A stretch of 64,000 nt of DNA from Tabrizicola oligotrophica (GTDB lineage Bacteria > Pseudomonadota > Alphaproteobacteria > Rhodobacterales > Rhodobacteraceae), in contig NZ_JAAIVJ010000004.1 in assembly GCF_011008935.1 (NCBI RefSeq), forward strand, positions 186,001 to 250,000, given 5' to 3'. Shown piece by piece: positions 17,450 through 26,606 of this stretch. A model generated the notes under the pieces. That model did no database searches and was not told the DNA's origin. It worked only from the letters and a program-made list of their open reading frames with translations. Position 1 is the stretch's first letter. Every line of letters starts with the position of its first letter. A program made the position numbers and the translations under genes.

Positions 17450-17704
17450 CTACCTTCCGGCAATCGAGCGGATCGCCCGCCGGGGCAGCCGCGGCGGCGC
17501 ATCGACGCCGGGCACCGAGAAGCCCTCGCTTTGCCGCAGGGTGTCAAGAAACAGCGGCATGCAGCCGCCGCAGTCCGCCCGTTTGCCAAGCGCGTGATAG
17601 ACCTTGCCGGGGGTGATGACCGTGTCAGCGTCGGCCGCCCGCATCCAGTCCACCGCGGCGCGGATGTCATGGTCGGTGATCGTCATGCAATGGCAGACCA
17701 TCAT
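17450..17704 (-). CDS. bfd: bacterioferritin-associated ferredoxin
   Basis: This 84-residue [2Fe-2S] protein has the Bfd/BFD-like pattern: CHC near the N-terminus (VCHCM) and CGGC near residue 47 (DCGGCMPLF), giving the four cysteine ligands. It reduces bacterioferritin so that stored iron can be released. The start at 17704 has AAGGGGA 8 bases upstream; the next ATG at 17701 is the alternative. It lies downstream of the imelysin gene and upstream of bfr, the expected partner. Confidence 0.93.
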   Translation of the reverse strand: MMVCHCMTITDHDIRAAVDWMRAADADTVITPGKVYHALGKRADCGGCMPLFLDTLRQSEGFSVPGVDAPPRLPRRAIRSIAGR

Positions 17705-17723
17705 GGCGGCGGTCCCCTTTGGT

Positions 17724-18980
17724 TTACTGGAACACGGCGTTCGGATTGTCGAGGCTGTCCGACCCTTCGAAGTCGACCTTCGACAGGCCCAGCGCCGCGA
17801 CCGCCCGTTCGATCGATGCGGTCTGTGTCACCAGCGCATTGACCGCCCCCATGATGAGCGCCTCGCCGTCCTTGTTGCCTGCCTCAAGCATCTGGTCATA
17901 GGCAAGCCCGCCTTCGGCGGCAGTCTTGATCGCCTGCAGGGCGGCGACCGAGGCGTCCAGCTCGGTTTTCAGCTGGCTGTCGACTGCGGCGTCCTTGACC
18001 GCCACCAGATCCGACAGCGACGGGCCGGTCATCTGGGTGCCGTCGATCCGGGTATACTGGCCAAGGTAGACATCGCGAATGCCAAGCCCATCATAGAAAT
18101 GGCTGTTGTGGGTGTTGTCGGAGAAGCAGTCATGCTCTTCCTCGGGGTCGTTCAGCATCAGGCCCAGCTTCATCCGCTCGCCCGCCTGTTCGCCGTAGGA
18201 CAGGCTGCCCATCCCGGTCAGCATGGCCAGAAGACCCGCGTTCGGATCTGCGGTGACCGCCGTGCGCCCGGCGCCGCCTTCGGCCCATTGCGCGGCCATG
18301 AACTCCAGATCCGACACCAGCAGGTCGGCCGCCGCCTTCAGATAGGCCGCCCGACGGTCGCAGTTGCCGCCGGTACAGGCATCGCCTGCCGCAAAGTCGG
18401 TGAACGGGCGGGCGCCCGCGCCGGCGCCCGTGCCGTTCAGGTCCTGCCCCCAGAGCAGGAATTCGATGGCGTGATAGCCCGAGGCGACATTGGCCTCGAT
18501 CCCGTCGGCTTCGTGCAGCGTGCCCGAGATCAGCTCGGGGGTGATCGCAGTGGCGTCGACCTCGGTGCCCGACAGGGTGAACTTCGGCGTGGCGATCACA
18601 TTAAGGCCCGCGTGGGTGTTTTCCTCGTTCACCGCCGAGCCTTCGGCGACATAGTCGATCAACCCTTCGTCCAGCGGCCAGGCGTTGACCTTGCCTTCCC
18701 AGTCGTCGACGACTGCGTTGCCAAAGCGGAACACCTCGGTCTGTTGATAGGGCACGCGGGCGGCGAGCCACGCCTCTTTTGCGGTGTTCAGCGTGTCTTC
18801 GGACGGCGCGGCGATCAGCGCGCCGACTGCGGCCTGCAGCGCCTGCGCCGTCGTCAGGCTGTCACCGTACTTGGCCGCCGCGAGGTCGGCGTAATGTGTT
18901 ACCACCTCGGCCGGCTCGGCGGCAAAGGTGGGGGAAGTCAGCGCGGTGGACAGAAGTGCTGCGGTTAGAAAACGGGTCAT
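17724..18980 (-). CDS. imelysin family protein, IrpA-like
   Basis: This 418-residue protein has a signal peptide (MTRFLTAALLSTALTSPTFA) followed by a full imelysin domain. The characteristic GYHAIEFLLWGQDLNGTG segment (about residues 167-184, with the GxHxxE motif) is present, as are VPYQQTEVFRFG and the long C-terminal helices. Such IrpA-type proteins are periplasmic or envelope-associated and iron-repressed; the molecular action is not settled. It follows hemP by 10 bases and precedes bfd by 19, so hemP-imelysin-bfd form one transcription unit. Confidence 0.92.
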   Translation of the reverse strand: MTRFLTAALLSTALTSPTFAAEPAEVVTHYADLAAAKYGDSLTTAQALQAAVGALIAAPSEDTLNTAKEAWLAARVPYQQTEVFRFGNAVVDDWEGKVNAWPLDEGLIDYVAEGSAVNEENTHAGLNVIATPKFTLSGTEVDATAITPELISGTLHEADGIEANVASGYHAIEFLLWGQDLNGTGAGAGARPFTDFAAGDACTGGNCDRRAAYLKAAADLLVSDLEFMAAQWAEGGAGRTAVTADPNAGLLAMLTGMGSLSYGEQAGERMKLGLMLNDPEEEHDCFSDNTHNSHFYDGLGIRDVYLGQYTRIDGTQMTGPSLSDLVAVKDAAVDSQLKTELDASVAALQAIKTAAEGGLAYDQMLEAGNKDGEALIMGAVNALVTQTASIERAVAALGLSKVDFEGSDSLDNPNAVFQ

Positions 18981-18990
18981 CAGTGGTCCT

Positions 18991-19128
18991 TTACTTGGTC
19001 AGGATCAGCTTGCCCGCCCGCGTGATCCGCAGGGCATAAAGCTGGCCGTTAAGATGGATGCGCGCCACCCGTCCCCCCGCTGTCAGCGCGGTGGCATCGT
19101 GCAGTGGCGTGGCATCAAAGGCGGTCAT
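18991..19128 (-). CDS. hemP: hemin uptake protein HemP
   Basis: This small gene encodes 45 residues ending in the HemP signature: RIHLNGQLYALRITRAGKLILTK, shown here as two parts, RIHLNGQLYALR and ITRAGKLILTK. HemP proteins are found beside haem and iron uptake genes and take part in expression of haem uptake. The reading frame runs from the ATG at 19128 to a TAA at 18991, 10 bases before the imelysin start. The other nearby ATG upstream is out of frame and soon stops. It is the first gene of the iron operon. Confidence 0.9.
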   Translation of the reverse strand: MTAFDATPLHDATALTAGGRVARIHLNGQLYALRITRAGKLILTK

Positions 19129-19651
19129 GTCCGGGCCGGTGTCATCGACCGACCCGGTGCAACAAAAGGGGTGCGTTCGGGAAACTCTGGGACGTCGGGC
19201 ATCGGGCAGATCCGGTCAAAGGGGCGTCCGGCTGACCCGTCGGGCGGGCTGGCTTGGGCTTGGCCCCTATTTCCGACAAAAAAGCTTTTCTGTAAAGCCG
19301 ATTCTTTTTCTCAGATTAGACGTGGACATTTCCCGATGACGGCGGAGGAGCCGTCGCGCACAGCCCCGTCAGGGGGCGCAGGCTCTGGCCCGACGAGCAC
19401 CACCCGCAGATACCCTCGGCAAGGTATCCGGGACCGCCATCGGCGCAGGCGCAGGTCTGGATATCCGTCGCGCCAGATGGTCTGCATCGGCTGTCTCGGG
19501 ACGAGCCGCCGCCAGCCTTGACCTTGGTGGCCCGTGGCAGGTGATGCGGCTGGTCCACCCGAAGCCGCGCCGACCGCCGAACACCTGCGCGCGGCCCATG
19601 GCTGCCGCATTGCTCTGACCACCGCGCCGCAAAACGCCCGGGGTTCGCGGC
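19129..19651. promoter_or_regulatory. gene-free region with AT-rich promoter for the hemP operon
   Basis: About 520 bases lie between the P1 peptidase gene and hemP. Most is GC-rich, but 19270-19330 is strikingly AT-rich (runs such as CCGACAAAAAAGCTTTTCTG and ATTCTTTTTCTCAGATTAGA) and is the likely promoter or operator for the hemP operon. The open frames inside it on the minus strand have no ribosome site and no recognisable protein character, so no gene is called. Confidence 0.5.
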
Positions 19652-20659
19652 TCAATCCGCCGAACCGGCCTGACCATGCACCGCCGACCAGGCCGGCTGC
19701 CGGTCGCCCGGCAACGGCCGCGCCAGATAGATCGCCCTCGCAATGGCCCGGGCAAGGCAGGCGGCAGCCGCGTGGCCGATCTGGAAGCGGTCGCGCAAAG
19801 GGTCGGCCATGACCCGCGCACCGGTGGCGGCGGCAAAGACCAGATCGCCGTCCAAGGGCGTGTGCGATGGCACCAGCGCCCGTGCCATGCCGTCCTGCGC
19901 CGCCGTGGCCATGCGCTGGCACTCGGCCTGCGTCAACCGGGCATCAGTGGCAACGATGGCGATGGTCGTCGCCTCGCCCATGCGTTTCATCGGCTCGGGT
20001 TCAAGGCTGGGATCATGGGCCCCTTGCCCGCCCAGACCGCCAAACTCTCTGCCCAATTCAAACGGATGCGCCCAAAAGCCCGGCCCCTCGCCGATGGTGG
20101 CGCTGCCCAGCGCGTTGACCGCCACCAGCGCCCCTACGGTGATGCCGCTGTCCAGCACCGCCGAGGCGCTGCCCAGCCCGCCCTTCCAGCGCCCGGTCAG
20201 GGCGCCATAGCCCGCGCCTGCCGTGCCAAGGGCAAACTCCGCCGCCGCCGCCTGCAAGGCCGCCAGCCCCAGATCGGCATAGGGATTGCGCTGCCAGCCC
20301 TTGTCGCCGCCGTTCAGCAGATCAAACAGGATCGCCCCCGGCACGATCGGCACCCGCTGATCGCCCACCGCAAAGCCCCGCCCCATGGCGCGCAGCCCGT
20401 CCGCCACCCCCGAACAGGCATCCAGCCCAAAGGCCGACCCGCCCGACAGCACCAGCGCATCGACCTCCTGCACCAGACGGTCGGGCGCCAGAAGGTCGGT
20501 CTCGCGCGTGCCCGGTGCGCCCCCCATCACGTTCACTGCCGCCGCGAAGGGGCGCTCGCCCACCAGCACCGTGCAGCCGGAGCGCAGCCGCGCATCCTGC
20601 GCATGGCCGACGCGCAGGCCTTCGACATCGGTGATGAGGTTCTTCGGTCCCGGTTGCAG
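19652..20659 (-). CDS. P1 family (DmpA-type) aminopeptidase
   Basis: This self-processing N-terminal nucleophile hydrolase family is recognised by NLITDVEGLRVGHA at the start, NVMGGAPGTRETDLL, LSGGSAFGLDACSGV and the cleavage-region GGLGSAS, where the serine becomes the nucleophile. The frame has no ATG before the conserved N-terminus. The only start that keeps it is a CTG at 20659 with AGGAAAGG 9 bases upstream, giving 335 residues; starting at the GTG at 20569 would lose 30 conserved residues. An in-frame stop lies just upstream. Confidence 0.85.
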   Translation of the reverse strand: MQPGPKNLITDVEGLRVGHAQDARLRSGCTVLVGERPFAAAVNVMGGAPGTRETDLLAPDRLVQEVDALVLSGGSAFGLDACSGVADGLRAMGRGFAVGDQRVPIVPGAILFDLLNGGDKGWQRNPYADLGLAALQAAAAEFALGTAGAGYGALTGRWKGGLGSASAVLDSGITVGALVAVNALGSATIGEGPGFWAHPFELGREFGGLGGQGAHDPSLEPEPMKRMGEATTIAIVATDARLTQAECQRMATAAQDGMARALVPSHTPLDGDLVFAAATGARVMADPLRDRFQIGHAAAACLARAIARAIYLARPLPGDRQPAWSAVHGQAGSAD

Positions 20660-20703
20660 AGCAGTGCGCCTTTCCTGAAGCGCTGGCCTTCAGGCGCCGC
20701 CTT

Positions 20704-20916
20704 TCAAGCGCCTTGGGTCACGCGGCGGTAATCGACGGGCTTCGCCCTGACCAGCCACATATAGGCAAAGATCCCGGTGATGAAGCCTGCGAAGGCCAAG
20801 GCGGCGGCAAGGATCACCTGCCCGTCCTCGAAATTCGACGCCGACAGTGCCAGATAGCCAAAGGACCAGAACCCGGCCCAGCTGATGACACAGATCAGCG
20901 CGATGAGTTTGTTCAT
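20704..20916 (-). CDS. small two-helix membrane protein
   Basis: This 70-residue protein starts MNKLIALICVISWAGFWSFG and has two hydrophobic helices at about 3-25 and 34-56, ending in a short basic tail. The ATG at 20916 has a GGGGAGG ribosome site 7 bases upstream. I do not recognise the family. It lies upstream of the P1 peptidase gene on the same strand, 44 bases away, and may share its transcript. Confidence 0.65.
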   Translation of the reverse strand: MNKLIALICVISWAGFWSFGYLALSASNFEDGQVILAAALAFAGFITGIFAYMWLVRAKPVDYRRVTQGA

Positions 20917-20945
20917 GGTCCTGCCTCCCCGCAGTGCCGCGACAG

Positions 20946-20964
20946 ATTGTCTCTCTGCGACAAT
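20946..20964. promoter_or_regulatory. short inverted repeat upstream of small membrane-protein gene
   Basis: ATTGTC-N7-GACAAT is a perfect 6-base inverted repeat centred about 40 bases upstream of the start at 20916. It has operator-like spacing, but no matching regulator was identified. Confidence 0.35.
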
Positions 20965-21063
20965 AGGTAGCAAAGCCTTTCAAACTTGCATCAGGAATCT
21001 TGCATCTGATGTCCGCTGCAGAAAAGATTCTTTTGCATACATCATTTGCCCTTGCCGGTCTTT

Positions 21064-24000
21064 TCAGGCCTCCTCGCGCCGTGCCCGCATCGCCATGCGC
21101 CGCGCCATGGCGTCCGACCGCGCCTCGGCCCGGTCGTTGACCGGAGCAGCAGCCGGCGGCGCGGCCTTTGGCTTGTCGTCCAGATGCCGTGCCAGCGCCG
21201 ACAGAACCGGGAAGCGGAAGATGTCGGTGATCGACAGCTTGGGCGCGTTCAACTGCTCGCGGATTTCTCGGTGCGCCTGCACCGCCAGCAGGGAATGTCC
21301 GCCGAGGGCAAAGAAATTGTCCTTGGCCCCCACTTTGGGCACACCGAGAATCCGGCCCCAGATTGCCGCCAGTTGCGCCTCGATGTCACTTTCCGGCGCC
21401 ACGAAGGCCTCTGCCACGGGCGCGGCAGAGGGGGCGGGCAGCGCCTTGCGGTCGACCTTGCGGTTGGGGGTCAGCGGCATTTCGGCCAGCGTCACGAAAT
21501 GCGCCGGCACCATGTGTTCCGGCAGCAGGACCGCCAGGTCCGCCCGCAGCGCCGCCTCCTGCGCCGGGCCAACGACATAGGCCACCAGCCGCAGATCGCC
21601 GGGGCTGTCCTCGCGCGCCAGCACGACGGCCTGTTTCACGCCGGGCCGGGCCTCCAGTACCGCCTCGATCTCACCGAGTTCGATGCGGAAGCCGCGCAGT
21701 TTTACCTGAAAATCCGCCCGACCCAGAAAATCCAGCCGCCCATCGGCCCGCCACCGCACGAGGTCTCCGGTCCGGTAGATCCGCGCACCCCAAGGGCAGG
21801 CCCGGTCGGGCGTGACGAAGGGATCGGGCTTGAAGCGGTCCTCGGTCAGATCCGGGCGCTGCCAGTAGCCGCGCGTCACGCCATCGCCGCCGATCCAAAG
21901 CTCCCCCGCCGTGCCGGGCGGCACCGGGGCCATGGCGTCGTCCAGCACATACATCTGCTGGTTGGCCAGAGGTGTGCCGATATTGGCAGTCGCTTCCGCC
22001 CCGGTCACCGCATTCACCGAGGACCAGATCGTCGTTTCGGTCGGACCATACATGTTCAGCAGACGCGCCGATGTCGCCTTGCGCAGGTCGCTGACCAGCG
22101 CCCCCGGCAGGGCTTCGCCGCCGAGCATCAGGGTCTTGACGCCGGACAGCGCCATCCGCGCCTCGTCGTTCATCGCCAGCATCCGCGCCATTGACGGGGT
22201 GCATTGCAGATGTGTCACGCCATGGCGGATGATCTGGGCGGCGATGGAATAGTCGCCCTCCTCCACCCCACCGCCGGAATTGGCGCGTTTGACAACTTCG
22301 GCCAAGGGATAAAGCCCCTCCAGCACCTTTTCCGGCGCGATGCCGTAGTCGACCAGACAGGCCACTTCGGTCACGCCGATGCGCTTTAGCTGCTCCACGC
22401 GGGCAAGGGCATCTTCGACCGTGCCGAACAGGCCCGACTCCTCGAAATAGCGCTGGAAGGCGAAATCGAGGATTGCCTCGGTTTCCTCGGGCGACAGCTG
22501 CCGGGTGTCGATCTCCATCGGGTTCGTCACCCCCGGCGGGCGCTTGAAGGCCGGGAAGGCCCAGGCGTATTGCTTGACCAGATTGGCCGCCGCCCCGAGA
22601 TAGGCCTTCATCGGGCCTTCCGCGGTGCGCCGCACCTGTTCGCGGTCACGGCCGACATAGGTGTGCAGCATCAGGGTGACGGTGAACTGCGCCGGGTCGT
22701 GGCCCGCCTTGCGCAGCGCCTCGTGGTAAAGCGCGATCTTGCCCGCAACCTCGTCGATCGACTGGCCGAGAAGGTGGGTCAGTACATGGGCGCCAATCTC
22801 GCCGGCCTCACGCCATGTGGCGGGGTTGCCGGCGGTCGTCACCCAGATTGGCAAATCCGGCGACACCGGCCGCGGCTGGCTGACCACGCCGAAACTGCCG
22901 CCGTTTGCCGTCGGGAATTCCACCGTCTCGCCGCGCCACAGCCGGCGGATCTGCTCGGTGGCGGCGAAAGTCGCGTCGCGGTTGGCGGGCGGAGTATTCT
23001 CGGGCCGCAGCACGAAATCGTCGGGGTGCCAGCCCGAGGCCACCGCCAGCCCGGCGCGGCCATTGGTCAGGTTGTCGATCACCGCCCATTCCTCGGCCAC
23101 CCGCACCGGATGGTGCAAGGGCACCACGCAAGACCCGGCGCGCACGCCAAGGTTCTTTGTCACCGCCGCCACCGCCGCCCCCGTCACCGACGGATTCGGG
23201 TAAGGCCCACCAAAGGCGTGGAAATGCCGCTCGGGCGTCCAGACTGCCACGAAGCCGTGGCTGTCGGCAAAACGCGCGCCTTCGAGCAGCAGTTCGTATT
23301 TCTTCGGCCCCTGCCCGTCGTCATTGCCCCAGTAATACAGCGAGAAATCCATCTTCTGGGCGCTGGCAATCCGCCCCGACGCCACCAATGCCCGGTTTTC
23401 ATCAGAGGAGATCACCACCTTGAAGCCGCGCGCCAGCGTCCAGAACAGTTCCAGCACCGAAATGTCGAACGACAGCGAGGTGACGGCAAGCCAGACCCCC
23501 GGCTCGAAGCCGATGCGGCTGTCCATGCCGGTGAAGAAATTCGCCACATTGCGGTGTTCGACCATCACCCCCTTGGGCCGCCCGGTGGAGCCGGAGGTAT
23601 AGATCATATAGGCCAGATCGGCGGGCGTGACGGCGGTTTCCGGGTTGGGCGCCGGGGCCGCCGGGATGCGCCCGTCGGTATCAAGTTCCAGGACCTGCGC
23701 GGCGTGCGCGGGAAGTGCGATGCCCGATTGCGTCACCACCACCGGGCAGGCCGAATCCTCGATGAACAGCGCGAGACGGTCGGCGGGATAGGCCGGGTCC
23801 ATCGGCACATAGGCGCCGCCCGCCTTTTGGATGCCCAAGGCACCGACCAGCAGATCAAGGCTGCGCCGGGTGCAGAGGCCGACCAGCGTGCCGGGGGTGA
23901 CGCCCATGCCGATCAGCGTATGGGCTACCTTGTTCGCCCGGGCGTTCAACTGGGCATAGCTCAGGCTCTGGCCCTCGCAGACCAGCGCCACGGCCTCGGG

Positions 24001-25566
24001 GGTTTTCGCGGCCTGCGCCTCGAAGGCCTGATGGATGGTGGTCGGCGCGCGCGGGGCGAGGGTGGCGTTATTGCCGTGCAAGACCTGCGCGCGTTCGGCT
24101 TCGGTCAGGGCCGAGACGTCGGCCAGCGGGGTTTCCGCCGGCAGGCGGGCGAGTTCGGCCGCCACATGCGCGATACGCGCCGCCAGCGCCTTGGCCTCGG
24201 CTTCGGGCAGGCGAGCGGCGTCGTAGTGCAGGGCGGTCGCCGCCAGAGTAAGGACCGTTCCCTCCAGCGGAGTTTCGCCCAAGGCGATCTGCGGCGCGGC
24301 CAGCCCCTGAAGCGCGCTGTCGCGCGTCATCAGGTCCAGCGCGAAGGCCGGGAACCTCCGGGCCTTGCCAAGCGCGCCATCCATTGCTGCGCGGGCTTCG
24401 GCAATGCTGCCTTCTGCGGCGGCGGAAACCGGAACCCAGGCGCTGAAATAGCCGGGCAGGCCCTTGCCCGCCAAGGCGAAATCCATGGCCGGTTGGCCCA
24501 GCGCGCGCAGAGTGGCGAGCGCGAGGATTGCCGGATCACCCGACAAGGGCAGGCTGTGCCAGTTGGCGACGCCCGCAGGCCCCGCCCCCGGCACCTGCGC
24601 CGGGTTCAGCCGCTGCAAGGCCCGCCGGATCGCCCCTTCGCCCGGCACCAGGGCGGCAAGCGCGGCCGTCAGGCCATCGGCATCAGTCAGCGCCGGCAGC
24701 CTTGCGTCAGGGACGGTCGAGGGACAGACCGCCCCGCCCTTCTCCTGACAGGTCAGCCGGTTCAGCCGCACTGCGCCCTCCGCACAGGCCACCACCAGCC
24801 CCTCGGGCGTGGCCGACAACACCTGCCCCGGCGCACTGGCGCCTTCGGCCAGCTCGGCGCTGCCGACATTCAGCACGCGGGCCGCCGTTGCAATCTTCGC
24901 GGTGGACAGCGGGTTCCAGTAGCGGCCATGGTCCAGAGCGCGCACCAGCCGCACCACCTCGGCGGCGGGCCTCGCAAAATCAATCCGCCCCATCGCCGCG
25001 GGCCGGTCATCGCGCCGGTGCAGCGAGCGCCGGCTCAGGTCTTGCGCCGCCCGCCGCAGCCCGGTTTCAAGCTGGGAAACCAGCGCCGGGAACGACTCGA
25101 TCCCGGCCTCGAAGCAGCGGGTGTTCAGCGTCAGGGCAGTATCGGTCGGGGCGATGTCGAACAGGCGCTGCTCCAGAATGTCGCCCTCGTCCACCCCGCC
25201 CTCGATCAGGTGCCAGGTGATGCCGTGCTGCGCCTCGCCTTGCAGGATAGCCCAGACCGGCGCGTTCAGCCCGGCATGGCGCGGCAAAGGTCCGTCATGG
25301 AAGTTGACCGCGCCCTTGCGGGCCATGGCCAGCACCTGTTCCGGGATCACCGACAGGTTCGCCACCGACAAGAGCCAGTCGACCGTCATGCCGGAAACCC
25401 CGGCCCAATCCGCCGCCACCGTCAGCCCCCTGGCCAAGGCCCATTTCCGGACCTCGGCATTGCCGGTCACCACGGCCGCAATCCGGTGGCCGCGGTCAAG
25501 CAGCACCTGCCCGCACTGGCTGGTCAGACTCTGGTTGCCAATCAGCAAAGCGGAAAACACAGACAT
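21064..25566 (-). CDS. formylating NRPS with luciferase-like monooxygenase inside its adenylation domain
   Basis: 1500 residues. Residues 1-270 form a methionyl-tRNA-formyltransferase-like domain with the Asn88, His90, Asp126 triad. Residues 300-500 are a degenerate remnant resembling the end of a condensation domain. An adenylation domain starts near 510, with core A3 [11 protein letters not shown] at 656-666 and A4 FDISV at 700-704, and is interrupted by a MupA/Atu3671-type FMN-dependent luciferase-like monooxygenase at about 735-1090. It resumes with A5 NMYGPTE (1171), A7 YRTGD (1264) and A10 NRKVDR (1368). A PCP follows with Ser1425 in GGHSL. There is no thioesterase, so the product must pass on, most likely to the PKS at 26607. 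The start has GGAG 6 bases upstream. The specificity positions read like glycine. Confidence 0.92.
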   Translation of the reverse strand: MSVFSALLIGNQSLTSQCGQVLLDRGHRIAAVVTGNAEVRKWALARGLTVAADWAGVSGMTVDWLLSVANLSVIPEQVLAMARKGAVNFHDGPLPRHAGLNAPVWAILQGEAQHGITWHLIEGGVDEGDILEQRLFDIAPTDTALTLNTRCFEAGIESFPALVSQLETGLRRAAQDLSRRSLHRRDDRPAAMGRIDFARPAAEVVRLVRALDHGRYWNPLSTAKIATAARVLNVGSAELAEGASAPGQVLSATPEGLVVACAEGAVRLNRLTCQEKGGAVCPSTVPDARLPALTDADGLTAALAALVPGEGAIRRALQRLNPAQVPGAGPAGVANWHSLPLSGDPAILALATLRALGQPAMDFALAGKGLPGYFSAWVPVSAAAEGSIAEARAAMDGALGKARRFPAFALDLMTRDSALQGLAAPQIALGETPLEGTVLTLAATALHYDAARLPEAEAKALAARIAHVAAELARLPAETPLADVSALTEAERAQVLHGNNATLAPRAPTTIHQAFEAQAAKTPEAVALVCEGQSLSYAQLNARANKVAHTLIGMGVTPGTLVGLCTRRSLDLLVGALGIQKAGGAYVPMDPAYPADRLALFIEDSACPVVVTQSGIALPAHAAQVLELDTDGRIPAAPAPNPETAVTPADLAYMIYTSGSTGRPKGVMVEHRNVANFFTGMDSRIGFEPGVWLAVTSLSFDISVLELFWTLARGFKVVISSDENRALVASGRIASAQKMDFSLYYWGNDDGQGPKKYELLLEGARFADSHGFVAVWTPERHFHAFGGPYPNPSVTGAAVAAVTKNLGVRAGSCVVPLHHPVRVAEEWAVIDNLTNGRAGLAVASGWHPDDFVLRPENTPPANRDATFAATEQIRRLWRGETVEFPTANGGSFGVVSQPRPVSPDLPIWVTTAGNPATWREAGEIGAHVLTHLLGQSIDEVAGKIALYHEALRKAGHDPAQFTVTLMLHTYVGRDREQVRRTAEGPMKAYLGAAANLVKQYAWAFPAFKRPPGVTNPMEIDTRQLSPEETEAILDFAFQRYFEESGLFGTVEDALARVEQLKRIGVTEVACLVDYGIAPEKVLEGLYPLAEVVKRANSGGGVEEGDYSIAAQIIRHGVTHLQCTPSMARMLAMNDEARMALSGVKTLMLGGEALPGALVSDLRKATSARLLNMYGPTETTIWSSVNAVTGAEATANIGTPLANQQMYVLDDAMAPVPPGTAGELWIGGDGVTRGYWQRPDLTEDRFKPDPFVTPDRACPWGARIYRTGDLVRWRADGRLDFLGRADFQVKLRGFRIELGEIEAVLEARPGVKQAVVLAREDSPGDLRLVAYVVGPAQEAALRADLAVLLPEHMVPAHFVTLAEMPLTPNRKVDRKALPAPSAAPVAEAFVAPESDIEAQLAAIWGRILGVPKVGAKDNFFALGGHSLLAVQAHREIREQLNAPKLSITDIFRFPVLSALARHLDDKPKAAPPAAAPVNDRAEARSDAMARRMAMRARREEA

Positions 25567-25601
25567 TCCACACTCCTTCCCGCGCCATGGCGCGGCAGCC
25601 C

Positions 25602-26603
25602 CTATTCGGCGGGGCGGGTCTTGATTGCAGGCTTTTTGCCCGGAAAACTGGGCCGCAGCATGGCGCGCAGCCCGTGTGCGACAAGATCACGCAAGTAAAG
25701 CGGCGGGTCGCCCCGGTCCTTGCGCTGCACCAAGAGCCGCGCCCGCCACAGCGCGCCCCCCGCCAGCGTCGCCAGCGTGGCGGCGAAGGCATAGGCGCGG
25801 CCATGGTTCTTGACATAGTAATGCAGCCGCGAGTCCAGCCAGAATTGCGGGATGCGCGCCCATGTCTTCATGCCGGTCGACACCGAGCCGATATGCGCCA
25901 CCCGGCTTTCCACGACATAATCGGTCGGCCAGCCCGCCAGCGCGGCGCGGCGGCACAGGTCGGTTTCCTCGTAATAAAGAAAGAAGGTCTCATCGAAGAG
26001 CCCGATCCGCTCCAGCACGCTTTGCCGCATCATCAGGCTGGCGCCGGCCAGCCAGTCAACGCGGGTGGTCCGGGTCGGCAAGGGCTGCGCCACGATCCAG
26101 CGGCGGAGCAGGCGCGAGACCGGGCCGAAACGGATGTTCTGCTCGAACTCGCCAAGGATCGAGGGGAAGCGGAAGGCGGTGCGGTGCGGCTCGCCCTCGG
26201 GGCCATGGATGAAACTGCCGGCAAGGCCCGTTGCGGGGTGGCTTTCGAGATGGGCGAGCAGCGCGGCAATGGCCTCTGGCGCGGGGAAGGCGTCGGAGTT
26301 CAGGATGTAGACGTAATCGGGCCGGCTCCCATCCGGCAGACCCGCCCGGATGCCGAAGTTGTTGCCCGCGCCAAAGCCGCCGTTGCGGCCCGATTGCAGC
26401 ACGCGCACCTGTTGCGGCCCCGTGTCCCAGCCGCGCGCGGCCACCGCCGCCGACAGCCTGTCGAACGAGCCGTCGCCGGAGTCGTTGTCCACCACCACCA
26501 GCGCGCCCTCGATGCCGTGCAGCGCCACCAGCGCCGCCTCGACCGATTGCAGCGTCATGTCGGGGGTGCGCCAGTTGAGGATGATCGTCAGGAGCCGCGG
26601 CAT
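25602..26603 (-). CDS. family 2 glycosyltransferase, rhamnosyltransferase-like
   Basis: This 333-residue GT-A enzyme has [16 protein letters not shown] at the N-terminus, [11 protein letters not shown] (residues 36-46), the acceptor-side [14 protein letters not shown], the DxD-like LNSDAFP, and a [17 protein letters not shown] segment typical of WbbL-type rhamnosyltransferases. It starts 3 bases after the PKS stop and ends 35 bases before the NRPS, so it is translated between the two assembly-line genes. That position suggests it glycosylates the product or its carrier, but no substrate is evident. It should be cytosolic at the inner membrane. Confidence 0.9.
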   Translation of the reverse strand: MPRLLTIILNWRTPDMTLQSVEAALVALHGIEGALVVVDNDSGDGSFDRLSAAVAARGWDTGPQQVRVLQSGRNGGFGAGNNFGIRAGLPDGSRPDYVYILNSDAFPAPEAIAALLAHLESHPATGLAGSFIHGPEGEPHRTAFRFPSILGEFEQNIRFGPVSRLLRRWIVAQPLPTRTTRVDWLAGASLMMRQSVLERIGLFDETFFLYYEETDLCRRAALAGWPTDYVVESRVAHIGSVSTGMKTWARIPQFWLDSRLHYYVKNHGRAYAFAATLATLAGGALWRARLLVQRKDRGDPPLYLRDLVAHGLRAMLRPSFPGKKPAIKTRPAE

Positions 26604-26606
26604 GGC

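Noticed and set aside
19316-19558. An 80-codon minus-strand frame between the P1 peptidase and hemP
   Set aside because: No ribosome site, unusual Cys/Ser composition and no family resemblance; the region looks non-coding apart from a promoter.
22570-25698. A plus-strand open frame of about 1040 codons over the NRPS
   Set aside because: It is a high-GC shadow of the NRPS gene, rich in Arg/His/Pro with no motif.
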